The notes under the pieces are model-generated. The model was not told the origin of the DNA, did no database searches, and worked only from the letters and a program-made list of their open reading frames with translations. The position numbers and the translations under genes were made by a program. Positions 34,821 through 46,743 of a DNA stretch of 64,000 bases are shown in pieces. Numbering within the stretch: position 1 is the first letter of the stretch; the number at the start of each line of letters is the position of its first letter. The DNA comes from Brassica napus (lineage: Eukaryota; Streptophyta; Magnoliopsida; Brassicales; Brassicaceae), in contig NC_063450.1 in NCBI RefSeq assembly GCF_020379485.1, positions 50,310,681-50,374,680 of the forward strand, given 5' to 3'.

Positions 34821-34963
34821 CTCTTCCCGTATTTGCAAAAACCAAACCTTTGGATGTTTTTGTTTTAAAAAACTGGTAAGAAAGATTCCACCGAAAGTTT
34901 TAGGTACTGCCGTACTGGATGGGGTATTCGTGGGTTTGTAACTAATGAGGTTCTTTGAAGCTA

Positions 34964-34980
34964 TTTATATATTTATATAT
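34964..34980 (-). promoter_or_regulatory. TATA box region of BGAL12
   Basis: On the minus strand ATATATAAATATATAAATAG lies about 145-160 bases upstream of the start codon, the only strong TATA-like run there. Confidence 0.45.
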
Positions 34981-36473
34981 TAAGGTTGATGCACATGCCA
35001 TCTTATTTAATTATATAAATCTAGAAGCAATTAGTTACAATTTAATATTTGATTTCACAATTCCGTTACACTCAAAAATATATATTTTCAATTTTTAAAT
35101 CTGTAATTTATTTAATAAAAATATATAGAAAGATGAAAATAAACAAAAATTCAGAGCAGTCCATGGAAATATTGACTGACTTTTTTCCTTGAATATTGAC
35201 TTTTCTAGTTTGTTTTCACTTTCCATTTTATAATTTTCAAATTTACTTAGATTATCTACCTAAATTGTAATTTTTAATCATCTAAACTTTACATTAACAC
35301 GCGGATCCATAGATCTAGGATTTTATTATTTACTAGTTTTATGTATTGATTATTGAATGCATATGTCTACTTTATTTTGTACATCAGAATGCATATGTTT
35401 GTTTCTTCTCCCAAGTAAAATATGGGAAAGACAACGAGACACCAGTCTTGTTGCTTTGGCCGGGTGACATTGAAGTTGAACTAGGTTTGGCCAGGATTGG
35501 ATATCCGAGTTTTTGGAAGTATTTGTGATGTGCTTCATATGTTACGAATAACAAATTTATTGATTTTCTTTGCTCCAGAAAATAACGAAAAATATATAGA
35601 TATTTGCGAATACTTACAGATATTTCTTTTCGTTTTAGTTAATACAAATAATATAGAAAAGTCGAAATAAATTTGTTTTTAAAAATATTTTTACATGATA
35701 TATACAATAAAAAATAAAAGGTGCAGTGAAATTAAATGTTCGTAAATTTTAAAATTAGTTATAAGAAAGATCAACTTAAGAAAAATTTATAGATATCATA
35801 AAATTTTCTTTTATTTTTTCATTTTAATACTTTTACAAGTAACAATGTGAATAAAATTTATTAAAGCATACGTTAGAATAACAATTATATAAACTCATAC
35901 ATTTAAGACTCTACAATTAATCAATATATACATGTATTTATATAGTTGTCGGTGTGGAGCAGATATCCGGTTCTTAAAATTTTAGTTTTTTGATTTGATT
36001 TGTTTTTAACGGATATTAATTTTTAGTATTTGTTTTGTTCCGAAACTTTTCGAATATCCGGATTTTTCGGATCGAATCGAAACAAATAACAGATCGAATC
36101 AATTTTAACGGATAAAATGTCCGGCCCTAGGTTGAACCCTTTAGTAGCGTATCGGTGACCAGTTGAGCAGTTTACATGTTTTCTATTTCTTTACGATCTA
36201 TTCCTCAAAAGATTTTTGAAAACACTATTTATCTTGATTTTTAAAATAATATTTTACTGACTAACAATTTACATGTTGGTCACAAATCGGACGAACAACC
36301 AACCATATTGTAAAGTTAACAACAAATTCCAGAAGAAAAAAGGAGGTTTTTTGGTACTTGGATATGCAATGAGGTTTAGTTGACATTCGTGGTTGGTTGA
36401 GAAGGTCAAGTAGCCGCATCCCACCCATAACCTAAGTTCGCCTAACTACAAAGCTGCACCTTCCACGGCGGAG

Positions 36474-36507
36474 CCCCTCCCCCTCCCCCCCCCCCCTCCC
36501 CCTCCCC

Positions 36508-36538
<31 letters not shown>

Positions 36539-36549
36539 ACACACACACA
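36474..36549. repeat. Poly(C)-rich tract plus (CA)n
   Basis: C runs broken by single T residues, then about 22 uninterrupted C, then about 13 CA units. The minus strand is therefore a long G-run sequence with G-quadruplex potential. Confidence 0.95.
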
Positions 36550-36668
36550 ACATTCACCGAATACTGTTACTCTTAGTTTACAAACTACATGTCACATCAC
36601 ATGTGCTTCTGAGAAAAGAAAATAGAGGGAAGTTGAGTCATATATTCCCATAACTCCATAGGATTGTT

Positions 36669-36671
<3 letters not shown>

Positions 36672-36701
<30 letters not shown>
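36672..36701. repeat. Poly(A) tract, 30 nt
   Basis: Thirty consecutive A. No clear retroposon body or target duplication could be matched to it. Confidence 0.95.
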
Positions 36702-36704
<3 letters not shown>

Positions 36705-37021
36705 CACTGGATTCCACATGCGTAAGTAAGATTTGTCTATCCAAATTTCAAGTTCAAATGGGCTAACATTTTCTTCTAATTAAGGCCCGTTAGTACTAAT
36801 CTTTACTTTTAGTTTAATAAAGCGTTGTAGCTAAAGGTTGTCCAGGTCCAGTAGCAATTTGGTTCAACCACGTCGAAAATGTCTTCCTATTTTTCATAGA
36901 TATTTCCAGTTTAAATATCCGCCTGTGAGTTGTGATATTGCTATCTTTTTTTTTTTTTTTTTTTTTTGACAGCTGTGATATTGCTATCTAAAATGACATT
37001 TTCTTAAGCGTTCCTCAAAAA

Positions 37022-38099
37022 TCTTATATATTAAAACAGAAATCACGATTCATGTGTGATTTAAGAAAAAATGAATTCTTACTAGAAATCAGTTATCATT
37101 CATTTATTACTAATAATATGAATTAATAATATATCATTTCTAATATAACATCGATTCCTAAAAATCCGGATTGGTTAACAAACTCACTTTGATTCATGTG
37201 TGATATTTTTATTTGGATCATCATTTAATTTTTTTATTAAATGTATTTTCTTAATGCTAATATATAATCTTTTAACTACTTAAATAATAATATAATTTGA
37301 TATCTTTTAATTTAAAATATAAATATATATTTTTAATTTTCTTAACAAATGTGTTGAAAAACATTATAACAATATCTTAATTATCAAAAATTGTATATAA
37401 ATATTTTCACTAATTTTGTAATTAGTAATGAAATTAATGTTATTATACATTAATATATATATATATACTCAGTTATCTTTTATAAAATGAAAAAAATTAT
37501 ATCAAATTTACTATTTTATAGTTATATCTATCATTTTAAAATAAAACATTGTATTTAACTTAATATGATAAAATTATTTTAAACTGATAAATTAATATAT
37601 TTTATTTTCACAAACATTAAAAATTTATGCTAGAAATATAATATGTTGGTAGAACGGGTTAACATTAGTAAATTAGATTATTCATGTATAAAATTAACTT
37701 ATCTTAAACTTATATATATATATATATATATAGTTATTATCTTAAATGAATAAACATAAAAAAAATATTGATAAAGGAAATATCGCTTTGAATTACGGAT
37801 CATGATCATAATAATTGAATAAAAATAATTTTAAAATATATATAATAAAAAATACCAAATATATGTGATGATTTGAAATAATCAATTAACTTACAGCATG
37901 AAAACTATCAAATTGTTATATTTAAAATAATTATATATAAACATTTAAATATATAAGTAACTTTAAAAATGTATTCTAATTATGTAAAGTATATATAAAC
38001 ATGAAAATTAATACCCGCATGATTTTTAAATAAAAATCAGATCTCTCGATCCGCGCAACCGCGCGGGTGTTAGATCTCTTGATCCGCGCAACCACGCGG
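37022..38099 (+). mobile_element. Helitron-like non-autonomous element
   Basis: The left end TCTTATATATTAAAACAGAA after an A resembles the 5' TC-ATATTAAAACAGAAG ends of crucifer Helitrons (AtREP type). The interior is very AT-rich and non-coding. Near the right end are two GC-rich hairpins, CCGCGCAACCGCGCGG (38051-38066) and CCGCGCAACCACGCGG (38083-38098), in a tandem duplication of about 32 bp. A clean CTRR 3' terminus is not seen, so the right boundary is uncertain. Confidence 0.45.
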
Positions 38100-39831
38100 G
38101 TGTTTGTTTTCATTTATTTTTATATAGACATTTTTTTGCAATTCTTAATTGGTATATATATTATAATATATATGAGGTGGGTCTATCATTTTTTAAAACA
38201 TAATAATTTTATCTTTTCTTTATTGAATTGGTTGTTTCAAACTTTCACAAGTTATTAAAAAATTAAATTTTTAGCTTCATAGATTTATATTATCGAGTAT
38301 ATTAAGGTTTTTCAAAGATAATAATATTAGAGTATACTTGTTCTCCATCAAATAGGTTGTTTCAAACTTTCACATGTGTTTATTTCTTCTTGTATTTTTT
38401 TTTTTGTTTGTTTGATTAGTATTTCATTATTGAATAAATAAAGAGAAATAGAATTTGGAAAATATTAAAATATTATCATCTCCAAAGATAATCAAACATT
38501 TCACAAAATAAGAAAATTAACAAAAACTAAAGTTAAAGCTTCGTGTATAAATTTTATAACGAATTTAATTAAACATTTATTTATATTTTGTAAATGAACT
38601 ACATAAAAAACACAAATCAATGTGAAATCAGTTTAGTTTTAAAAATGTACATGATTAGGTGTAGAAGTCTCGAGAAATATTTATGCTCTTTGCAGTCTCT
38701 TTCAAACACGATGATACAGAATATGAAAGTAAAAATTGATAATAGAGTTTCCAGATCACGTTTTTTTGCTTGGAAATGATTGATAGTTATTTAGTTCCTG
38801 TAATGTAACAATATTATGTTATAGACATATTATTTAGTTTTTATAATCTAGAAAGTAGGTTATTTAGACCTATAATAATGATAAGATTAGAGATTAAATG
38901 TAACATGATTTTCTAGTATTATGTCTATTAGGTACATTTTTTAAAAATATCACACATAAATCAAAGTTGTGACTTCAGTTTTAACATACAAGATAGTAAC
39001 TTTTTGGTTACTTTTGATGAAAACATACAAAAGTTTTCTAGTAAAACCGACATATGCAATATACTGTTTTGTATTGGTTTATGTTTGTTCTACATTTATA
39101 TATGATAATTAAATGGGTATCTTTTGAAAATCCTATTCACTCTTACCATAGTATATGGATATTATTGGGAGAGAAATACTTCGAAAGACGACGTTACTTC
39201 TTCACACAGAATCCAATCTCAGATCCTTTGACGTTTACACTTGAACACCACATAATTCATATTTTTCTTATACGTTAAAGATTATTCTGAACAATAGCTA
39301 AAGAAAATCTTTTTTTTTTGCCTAATAAGCTAAAGAAAATCTTAGAATCCGATTTAATTAATGAATGAAATATATGTGATAATGAGATAAATATTAGATG
39401 AGAATATGGAAGCGAAAGAGATGTGTCACAAGACAGATGAAACGGTGGTGAAGATCAGAGATGTAATGGTCCCTTTTGTGAAATCTTTAATACGGAAGAA
39501 ACCAAAAAAAAAGAGAGAGACAAGTCGTGAAAAGTACCAAAACGTTGGACATGACCCCAATTGTACTGACATTCACATATATATTGATATACGTACAACA
39601 CCATATGTATATCTAAATATGTGTCTTGTTCCTCTCACAGTGTCACTTATTGCCTTGTTGGAGTTTGTGATCCCTATGGACATACGTATCCCATCTCTAA
39701 ATCGTTTATTTTTATTTTTAACTCACGCCACTTCTGGTTTTTTCCTAAATATAGATCTATCTGATTTTGACTTCATTTATTTTTATTCAAATTCTTCTTC
39801 ATGTATAGGTTCCATAATTGCCCTCAGAACG
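38100..39831. other. Intergenic, no supported gene
   Basis: AT-rich. A 142-codon frame at 39406-39834 begins MEAKEMCHKTDETVVKIRDV and has a basic stretch (KKPKKKRE). Its second half is the hydrophobic composition typical of random AT-rich translation, and it runs into a MITE. I do not consider it a demonstrated gene. Confidence 0.35.
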
Positions 39832-40030
39832 TGATTATTGGAAGATTCTTAGAGTGAAGTTCTTAGTGGAATATAAGAATCCGTCTCTTAACTTTTAACT
39901 AAAAAAGTTAAAAATCGGTTCTTAAAACTCTTATTTAAGAACTGGTTCTTAGTCTTTTTAGTTAAAAGTTAAGAGACGGGTTCTTATATTCCGCTAAGAA
40001 CTTCATCCTAAGAATCCCCCAATAATCATG
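39832..40030. mobile_element. Foldback MITE, copy 2
   Basis: Same family as 9876-10078: GATTATTGG...CCAATAATC ends and an internal hairpin built from GAAGTTCTTAG, TTAACTTTTAACTAAAAAA and complements. About 200 bp, non-coding. Confidence 0.7.
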
Positions 40031-41565
40031 GATGTTTCAATGGGTGCAACTAGAACTTTTAGAAGCTGATGGACACCAGTTGAAATCAACCAGGAGCTAA
40101 ATTAACTTATCATTGTTTTGTTTTTTTGGTTTCTTCAGAAAGATTAGATACATGCATACGTTACACGTCTTTCACTCTTTTTTGTTTGAGTTGTTAATGA
40201 CTTTTGGAACCTGGAAAGTAATTTTAATTTTAAGTTTCAATGTTTGGTTTTAACCATTTACTTTCCCAAAAGGTACAAAAGTTTTTCTATAAAAAAAATT
40301 AAAATGGACATGCATGTGATGGGGCTACGTATAAGACTATAATTGGATGTATATGCACAAAGCAAGTTGTAGCTAAGGAACGTTGAAAGGTGAAAGATCC
40401 ACCGCCTTTGTATTTTCTTCTGTTGGTTTGTGATCCGGTTTTTGATTTTTCTTATAGATCTTTTGTTCCTCTTAAAATCTGAAATGATCATAGCTATTTC
40501 ATACTTTTTTTTACTAAATTTGATGCATTAAATTAAAAGTAAAAGTAACAAGAATTTACAATTGCTAGAAACCTAACAATTGAGAAAACATACATTTTCA
40601 GAAAACAAATGAGAGGATAGAAAAGTTTCACGTATGAAACTTGAGAGTTGAAGCTATTTCATATTTTCGAACAATAAATTGAATTCAATTTCAACGAGTA
40701 AAAATGATCCTCTAACAAACCCTCAAGCTTTAGACGTTCTTCTCCTTTGGATCAGATATCCTCCTCCATCCTTATCATCCCGAATTTTTACTAGAACCTT
40801 GAATCCCATTATGCAAGCTTTAATTATGAGATTTGGATATATTATAATTAACGCAATCCTGAACGAATTATCAGTTTCACCCGCGATATAAAGCATAATT
40901 TCATAAGCAAAGCGGTAGATATACAACTATGTAGAGCATGCAGCAGCTAGTAGACTTATGAAATTAAAAATATACAATAAATTTTATATTTTAAAAGAAA
41001 ATTCATGTGGGGGTCCTGACTGACCTGTAAAATTTTGATCAGAAGGAATTGAATGGTTTTGGCGAATACTAAGGTGGTGATGTTTCTTCCTTTACCATTC
41101 TAAACCTATCTTGTCTTTTCTCTCCCTCTCTCTCTGAAAATGATTATTGATGAATCACAGCCCATGGAAAGATCACGTGTTACCGATATTGATACACACT
41201 ACACTTTGTGTGTGGTATATTATTTGATCATTATCATGAGAGATGACATATTCTGAATTAGGGTTGCGGCATTACTTGTCCATGGGGTATAGTCCAGTAC
41301 CCCTCCTACACATTTTGTCTCATGTAAATTGTTTTCGGATCTGGACTCACGTAAACCTCTTGATTTATTATTGTTTTTGTGTGTGATTTCTCCCAGAGTT
41401 TTCTTTTTCTTTTTTGATAAAATTTCTCCCAGAGTTTTACAGCGATCAATAATCGATTCACGAAAGTAATAATTATAAATTAGTTTATATCTCAGTCCAT
41501 TTGGAGTGGGTCGATTACCCAAACTTAACCAGAAATGGTATAGTTCAATTATTATTTATTCGTTT
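40031..41565. other. Intergenic, no supported gene
   Basis: Nothing recognised beyond short random frames. It is simple AT-rich sequence up to the copia target duplication. Confidence 0.5.
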
Positions 41566-41570
41566 CTATC
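41566..41570. repeat. Target-site duplication CTATC (left)
   Basis: Five bases immediately before the left LTR, identical to 46744-46748 immediately after the right LTR. Confidence 0.95.
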
Positions 41571-41811
41571 TGTTAGGAAATATGCGGTCAAATTTTGCGG
41601 AAAACCAGAATTTGCGGAATTTATGGGAGCGGAAAAACACACACAAAATTGTTAACGGAGTTCGGCCAACTTTTGCCTACGTCTCCGGACCTGCTACAGA
41701 TCTTTTATTATCAACCCCGGAAATTTTTACAAGCTCTCAACTCACACCCGACCCCAAATACACTCAAGAAATTACACTTAATTTCTTATAGAGAAAGATT
41801 TTCTCACAAGA

Positions 41812-41850
<39 letters not shown>

Positions 41851-42062
41851 CACTCTCTTCTTCTCTTGTTTTCTCTTTGTTTTGGGATGATCTTCTTCTT
41901 CTCCTTGTGTGGTTATTTATAGGAGATTATGGGGAGTTGGTGAAACTTCTTGTTGCACCTACCAAAAGAACACAAAAGAAATGTGTTGTTGAATTAATCA
42001 ACAAACACCTTCTTGATACAACTTATTGTTGTACCTACCATTCAAAAACGTGTTTCTTTACA
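41571..42062 (-). repeat. Left LTR (3' LTR) of the copia element
   Basis: 492 bp, TGTTAGG...TTTACA in plus orientation, which is TGTAAAG...CCTAACA in the sense of the element. It carries a T35 tract at 41816-41850. Confidence 0.95.
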
Positions 42063-42077
42063 ATCTCCCACTTGAAG
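42063..42077 (-). promoter_or_regulatory. Polypurine tract of the copia element
   Basis: CTTCAAGTGGGAGAT on the minus strand directly before the 3' LTR, the normal position for plus-strand DNA priming. Confidence 0.75.
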
Positions 42078-42132
42078 ACTGATTCCAATCTGTCTTCACA
42101 CCATGATCAATGTAGCAGGTCTTCCCAGCTTG

Positions 42133-45100
42133 TTACTCCAACAAGCCTACTGAGGTTGCACACAACCTCAGCTTGTCATACGGCACGACCTTCGTCAACA
42201 TGTCTGCCGGATTCTTGCTTCCTGGGATCTTCTCAAGCACCAACATTTCATCTTCTAATGCTGATCTGATGAAATGATATCGACGATGTATGTGCTTCGT
42301 CCGAGCATGGTAAACCGGATTCTTTGCCAAATCGATAGCACTTTTACTGTCACAGTACAACACACCTTTCCCTTGGTCATGGCCTAGCTCTTCTAGAAAA
42401 GACTGTAGCCATATCATCTCTTTTGTTGCCTCCGTTACAGCAACATACTCAGCTTCACAGCTTGATAGAGATACAATTTTCTGCAACTTCGAAACCCAAC
42501 AAATTGCAGTACCACCAAAGGTGTAGACATACCCGGTTGTGCTCTTCGTGCTGTCAATGTCACCTCCATTGTCAGCATCAACATATCCCTGCAATCCCGT
42601 CTTAGACTTCGTGAAACATAGCGATAAACTTGGATTTCCTTTTAGATATCTGAAAATCCACTTAACGGCTTCCCAATGTTCCTTTCCTGGATTGCTCATA
42701 AATCTGCTAACGACTCCCACTGCATGTGCAATGTCTGGCCTTGTACATATCATCGCGTACATCAAGCTTCCTATAGCAGAAGCATATGGAACTTTATCCA
42801 TACATGCCATCTCGTCTTCCGTCTTTGGAGACTGTTCTCTGGATAACCGAAAGTGACTTGCCAGGGGAGTACTAACTGGCTTCGCATCATCCATGTTAAA
42901 CCTCTTGAGGACTTTCTTCACATACTCCTCTTGTGATAACTTAAGACCTTCCTTGCTTCTACTGATTCTCATCCCTAGAATCTGTCTTGCTTCTCCAAGG
43001 TCTTTCATCGCAAACTCTTCTGAGAGTTTCGTCTTCAAACTATTGATCTCGTGCAAGTCTGCTCCTACTATCAACATGTCATCGACATATAGGAGCAATA
43101 TCAAGTAGGACTCTTCAAGCGTCTTGAAGTAACAACAGTGGTCAGCTTCACACCTCAAGAAACCAACGCCTTTAATAAAGTTGTCGAACCGTTTATACCA
43201 CTGTCTTGGAGCTTGTTTTAAGCCGTACAAACTCCTTTTCAGCTTGCAAACAAGGCTTTCCTTCCCTTTGATCTCAAAGCCTTCGGGTTGCTTCATATAA
43301 ATTTCCTCATCCAAATCACCGTGAAGAAATGCCGTTTTCACATCCATCTGTTGAAGATGCAGATCTTCTTGTGCTACCAGCCCAAGAACCGTTCTAATGG
43401 TCACCATCTTGACTACAGGAGAGAAGATTTCGGTGTAGTCAATGCCTTCTTTTTGTTGGAATCCCTTCACAACAAGCCTCGCTTTATAGCGCTTACTCCC
43501 ATAAGGTTCTTCTTTTATTCGGTAGATCCACTTGTTATGCAATGCCTTTTTCTCCTTAGGCAAATCTGCTAACTCCCACGTGTGATTGGATAACAACGAG
43601 TCCATCTCGTCGTTCATTGCAAGCTCCCACTTGATCGACTCATCAACTTGCATAGCTTCCTCATAACATTCAGGCTCGCCTCTGTCTGTGAGCAGAATGT
43701 AGTTGAGCGATGGAGAGAATCTTACTGGCTTTCTGATGATTCTGCTTGACCGTCGTAACTCCGTGACTGGTGTATATGGGACCACTTCAGAATCATCACT
43801 TTCTTCAGCCTCACCACTCTCGTCTTGAGAGATTTCTCCTTCTGCTGTTGCGGTATCCTGTGGCAACTCCGGTGTCAGGATATCTTCTAAGTCAACAGCT
43901 CCAGGCTCTTTCCTCTCTGAGCCTTCTCTTAGCTTATCCTTGTACAACGCTTCTTCGTTGAACACAACATTTTTGCTGCGGATGATCTTCCGATTTTCGT
44001 CATCCCAAAACCGGTAACCAAACTCCGTGTCACCATAACCGATGAAGTAACACTTTTTAGACTTCGAGTTAAGTTTACTTCTTGCAGCATCGTCAATGTG
44101 AACATAAGCTAAGCAACCAAACACCTTTAGATAAGAAAGGTTTACTTTCTTTCCGCTCCAAACTTCTTCAGGGATCTTAAATCCCAATGGTACAGACGGT
44201 CCTCTGTTTATTAAGAAGGCTGCGGTATTGATTGCATCTGCCCAAAACGTCTTTGGTAATCCACAGTGCAATCTCATGCTCCTTGCACGCTCATTCAAGG
44301 TTCGGTTCATCCTTTCCGCTATTCCATTCTGTTGAGGCGTTCCAGGAATAGTCTTCTCCATCTTGATCCCATTATCAGCGCAATATCTCTTGAACTCGCC
44401 GCTGATGTACTCACCACCATTATCAGACCTTAGACACTTCAACTTGAGATTCGTCTCAATCTCAACCATGGCTTTCCAAATTTTGAAAACCGAAAACACT
44501 TCATGCTTGTTCTTCATGAAGTAAACCCACACTTTTCTTGTGGAGTCATCAATAAAGGTCACATAGTAGTACGAACCTCCCAGCGATGCAACAGGAGCGG
44601 GTCCCCACACGTCAGTGTGCACCAGCTCTAACTTCTCAGATTTTGGCTCTCTTCCTCCTTTAGAGAAACTAACTCGTTTCTGTTTCCCAAGGATGCAGCT
44701 TTCACACATCTGATGATCCACCGTCTTCAGATCCGAAAGAGCGCCATTTTCCACCATGAGTTTCATCCCTTTCTCACTCATGTGTCCCAACCTACAATGC
44801 CACAACTTGGTCTGTTTGGCATTCTCGACAACAGCAACAGTGTCTTGATAACTCGTCGTCATATAAAGAGTGCCTCTTTTATGACCTCTAGCCACCACCA
44901 TGGAACCTTTTCTGACCCTCCAGGCTCCACCACCAAAGTTGACATCGTGCCCTGTATCATCAAGTTGACCTACTGAGATCAGATTTCGCATCAACTTTGG
45001 CACATGTCTGACCTTCGTAATCTTCCACCCACGTCCGTCTGACATCTTCAGGTTGATATCTCCAATACCAACTATGTCCAAAGGCAATCCATCAGCAAGA

Positions 45101-46107
45101 TATACCTTTCCGTAATTTCCCGCAACATAATTTTCCATAATGTTATGGTGCGGTGTGGTGTGGAATGACGCTCCTGAGTCAAGAACCCATGAATCGACTG
45201 GGCTATCAACATAGGATATTAATGCTTTGGTGGTACTTGTAGCTGCATCACGAGCTTCAATTTTCCTCGGGGAATCAACAGACACTACCAATGCATCAGC
45301 GATTTCACGTGTCACTACATTGGCTCCGCCTCTAGTGTTGTCTTCCTTCTTCGGTGGTGCTCGGCAATTCTTCTTGATGTGACCTGTCTTTCCACAATTC
45401 CAGCACTCTGCAGGCTGTCGGAATTTAGACTGACCCCGTCCATTCCTTGACTTCGATCTGCCATTACTCCGGTTATTTCTATCTGGGTTTCTCCCTCTGT
45501 TTTCCACGTTGAAAGCAGAGCTCGTTGATGCCTCCCCAGAGTCTATCCTTCGAACTTCCTCACCAAGGATACGATCTCTAACATCATTGAATTTGAGCTT
45601 TTGAGTACCCACAGAATTACTAACCGCTGCCCTCATCGGCTCCCAACTATTTGGCAGAGATGCCAACAAAATCAGTGCTCGCACTTCATCATCAAACTCG
45701 ATTTCAACCGATGACAGTTGGTTGACAATCGTGTTGAACTCGTTCACATGTGCGGCAACCAGGCCACCTTCTTCCATCTTCAAATGAAAGAGTTTCTTCA
45801 TGAGAAATACCTTATTGTTTGCCGAAGGTTTCTCATACATGTCAGAGAGAACTTTCATGAGCCCTTCCGTGGTCTTCTCCTTCGCAACGTTGTGAGCAAC
45901 GTTTTTCGACAGTGTTAACCTTATAACACCCAGAACTTGTCTGTCAAGGAGCTCCCACTCATCCTGATCCATCTTCTCAGGCTTCTTGCTCAGCGGTTGA
46001 TGAAGCTTCTTTCCGTACAGATAATCTTCAATTTGCATTCTCCAAAATGCATAATCTGTACCGTCAAATTTCCCGATACTATGCGCCAAACCGTCTTCGC
46101 CTCCCAT
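42133..46107 (-). CDS. Copia gag-pol polyprotein, intact
   Basis: One frame of 1324 residues from the first ATG (MGGEDGLAHSIGKF); the extra upstream codons start with GTG. Domains in order: gag (about 1-230), CCHC zinc knuckle CWNCGKTGHIKKNC (about 233-246) and protease with DSGAS (about 305-312). Then GAG-pre-integrase (WHCRLGHMSEKG, about 440) and integrase (about 490-660, with HTDVWGP, FIDDSTR and SDNGGEY). Reverse transcriptase follows (about 855-1100, with YKARLVVKGFQQKEG and LYVDDMLIVG near 1005), and RNase H at the end (about 1170-1320, with VDADNGGD, SSCEAEY and YCDSKSAIDLAKN). There are no stops or frameshifts. All signature catalytic acids are visible, so the enzyme set is probably functional. 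Confidence 0.96.
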   Translation of the reverse strand: MGGEDGLAHSIGKFDGTDYAFWRMQIEDYLYGKKLHQPLSKKPEKMDQDEWELLDRQVLGVIRLTLSKNVAHNVAKEKTTEGLMKVLSDMYEKPSANNKVFLMKKLFHLKMEEGGLVAAHVNEFNTIVNQLSSVEIEFDDEVRALILLASLPNSWEPMRAAVSNSVGTQKLKFNDVRDRILGEEVRRIDSGEASTSSAFNVENRGRNPDRNNRSNGRSKSRNGRGQSKFRQPAECWNCGKTGHIKKNCRAPPKKEDNTRGGANVVTREIADALVVSVDSPRKIEARDAATSTTKALISYVDSPVDSWVLDSGASFHTTPHHNIMENYVAGNYGKVYLADGLPLDIVGIGDINLKMSDGRGWKITKVRHVPKLMRNLISVGQLDDTGHDVNFGGGAWRVRKGSMVVARGHKRGTLYMTTSYQDTVAVVENAKQTKLWHCRLGHMSEKGMKLMVENGALSDLKTVDHQMCESCILGKQKRVSFSKGGREPKSEKLELVHTDVWGPAPVASLGGSYYYVTFIDDSTRKVWVYFMKNKHEVFSVFKIWKAMVEIETNLKLKCLRSDNGGEYISGEFKRYCADNGIKMEKTIPGTPQQNGIAERMNRTLNERARSMRLHCGLPKTFWADAINTAAFLINRGPSVPLGFKIPEEVWSGKKVNLSYLKVFGCLAYVHIDDAARSKLNSKSKKCYFIGYGDTEFGYRFWDDENRKIIRSKNVVFNEEALYKDKLREGSERKEPGAVDLEDILTPELPQDTATAEGEISQDESGEAEESDDSEVVPYTPVTELRRSSRIIRKPVRFSPSLNYILLTDRGEPECYEEAMQVDESIKWELAMNDEMDSLLSNHTWELADLPKEKKALHNKWIYRIKEEPYGSKRYKARLVVKGFQQKEGIDYTEIFSPVVKMVTIRTVLGLVAQEDLHLQQMDVKTAFLHGDLDEEIYMKQPEGFEIKGKESLVCKLKRSLYGLKQAPRQWYKRFDNFIKGVGFLRCEADHCCYFKTLEESYLILLLYVDDMLIVGADLHEINSLKTKLSEEFAMKDLGEARQILGMRISRSKEGLKLSQEEYVKKVLKRFNMDDAKPVSTPLASHFRLSREQSPKTEDEMACMDKVPYASAIGSLMYAMICTRPDIAHAVGVVSRFMSNPGKEHWEAVKWIFRYLKGNPSLSLCFTKSKTGLQGYVDADNGGDIDSTKSTTGYVYTFGGTAICWVSKLQKIVSLSSCEAEYVAVTEATKEMIWLQSFLEELGHDQGKGVLYCDSKSAIDLAKNPVYHARTKHIHRRYHFIRSALEDEMLVLEKIPGSKNPADMLTKVVPYDKLRLCATSVGLLE

Positions 46108-46240
46108 CGTTTCTGGAACCACCGTGTATTAGAACACCTTCGTCGACAAACCGATGTTACTGACAAAATTCACTATTCACGAAGTACTGTTCACGTGAAT
46201 AGTAACCCCACAAAAAATTTGACCGATCACCGTAACTCAG

Positions 46241-46252
46241 GCTCTGATACCA
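46241..46252 (-). promoter_or_regulatory. Primer-binding site (initiator Met tRNA)
   Basis: TGGTATCAGAGC on the minus strand, two bases inside the 5' LTR end. This is the standard plant copia priming site. Confidence 0.9.
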
Positions 46253-46254
46253 GT

Positions 46255-46495
46255 TGTTAGGAAATATGCGGTCAAATTTTGCGGAAAACCAGAATTTGCG
46301 GAATTTATGGGAGCGGAAAAACACACACAAAATTGTTAACGGAGTTCGGCCAACTTTTGCCTACGTCTCCGGACCTGCTACAGATCTTTTATTATCAACC
46401 CCGGAAATTTTTACAAGCTCTCAACTCACACCCGACCCCAAATACACTCAAGAAATTACACTTAATTTCTTATAGAGAAAGATTTTCTCACAAGA

Positions 46496-46537
<42 letters not shown>

Positions 46538-46743
46538 CTTCTTCTCTTGTTTTCTCTTTGTTTTGGGATGATCTTCTTCTTCTCCTTGTGTGGTTATTTA
46601 TAGGAGATTATGGGGAGTTGGTGAAACTTCTTGTTGCACCTACCAAAAGAACACAAAAGAAATGTGTTGTTGAATTAATCAACAAACACCTTCTTGATAC
46701 AACTTATTGTTGTACCTACCATTCAAAAACGTGTTTCTTTACA
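46255..46743 (-). repeat. Right LTR (5' LTR) of the copia element
   Basis: 489 bp, the same sequence as 41571-42062 apart from the T tract (T38 at 46500-46537, lacking the CACTCT that follows it in the left copy). In the sense of the element it drives transcription leftwards, away from CGA1. Confidence 0.95.

Larger units (their letters stand above)
34981..37021. other. Intergenic upstream of BGAL12, with simple repeats
   Basis: No gene is supported. A GC-richer stretch at 35395-35528 codes an open frame including TPVLLLWPGDIEVELGL without a usable start or known motif. The stretch 35945-36130, with repeated GGATAT/CGGAT words ending GTCCGGCCCTAGG, looks like a transposon end. Confidence 0.4.
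41571..46743 (-). mobile_element. Complete young Ty1/copia LTR retrotransposon
   Basis: 5.17 kb with LTRs at both ends, a perfect 5-bp target duplication (CTATC), a primer-binding site, a polypurine tract and one uninterrupted polyprotein frame. The two LTRs are identical as far as I can compare by eye, except within and next to a long T tract (T35 plus CACTCT at left, T38 at right). This means recent insertion. The element points leftwards; its 5' LTR is the one nearest CGA1. All parts needed for autonomous movement seem present. Confidence 0.96.

Noticed and set aside
35346..35528. Open frame with TPVLLLWPGDIEVELGL
   Set aside because: It begins with a poor start in AT-rich sequence, has no recognised family and no splice partners.
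39406..39834. 142-codon open frame starting MEAKEMCHKTDETVVK
   Set aside because: Only the first third looks protein-like. The rest is hydrophobic AT-rich translation, there is no known domain, and it runs to the edge of a MITE.
41595..42269. 224-codon plus-strand frame with a poly-Phe stretch
   Set aside because: It is the copia LTR read through its T tract, not a gene. The same frame recurs in the other LTR.
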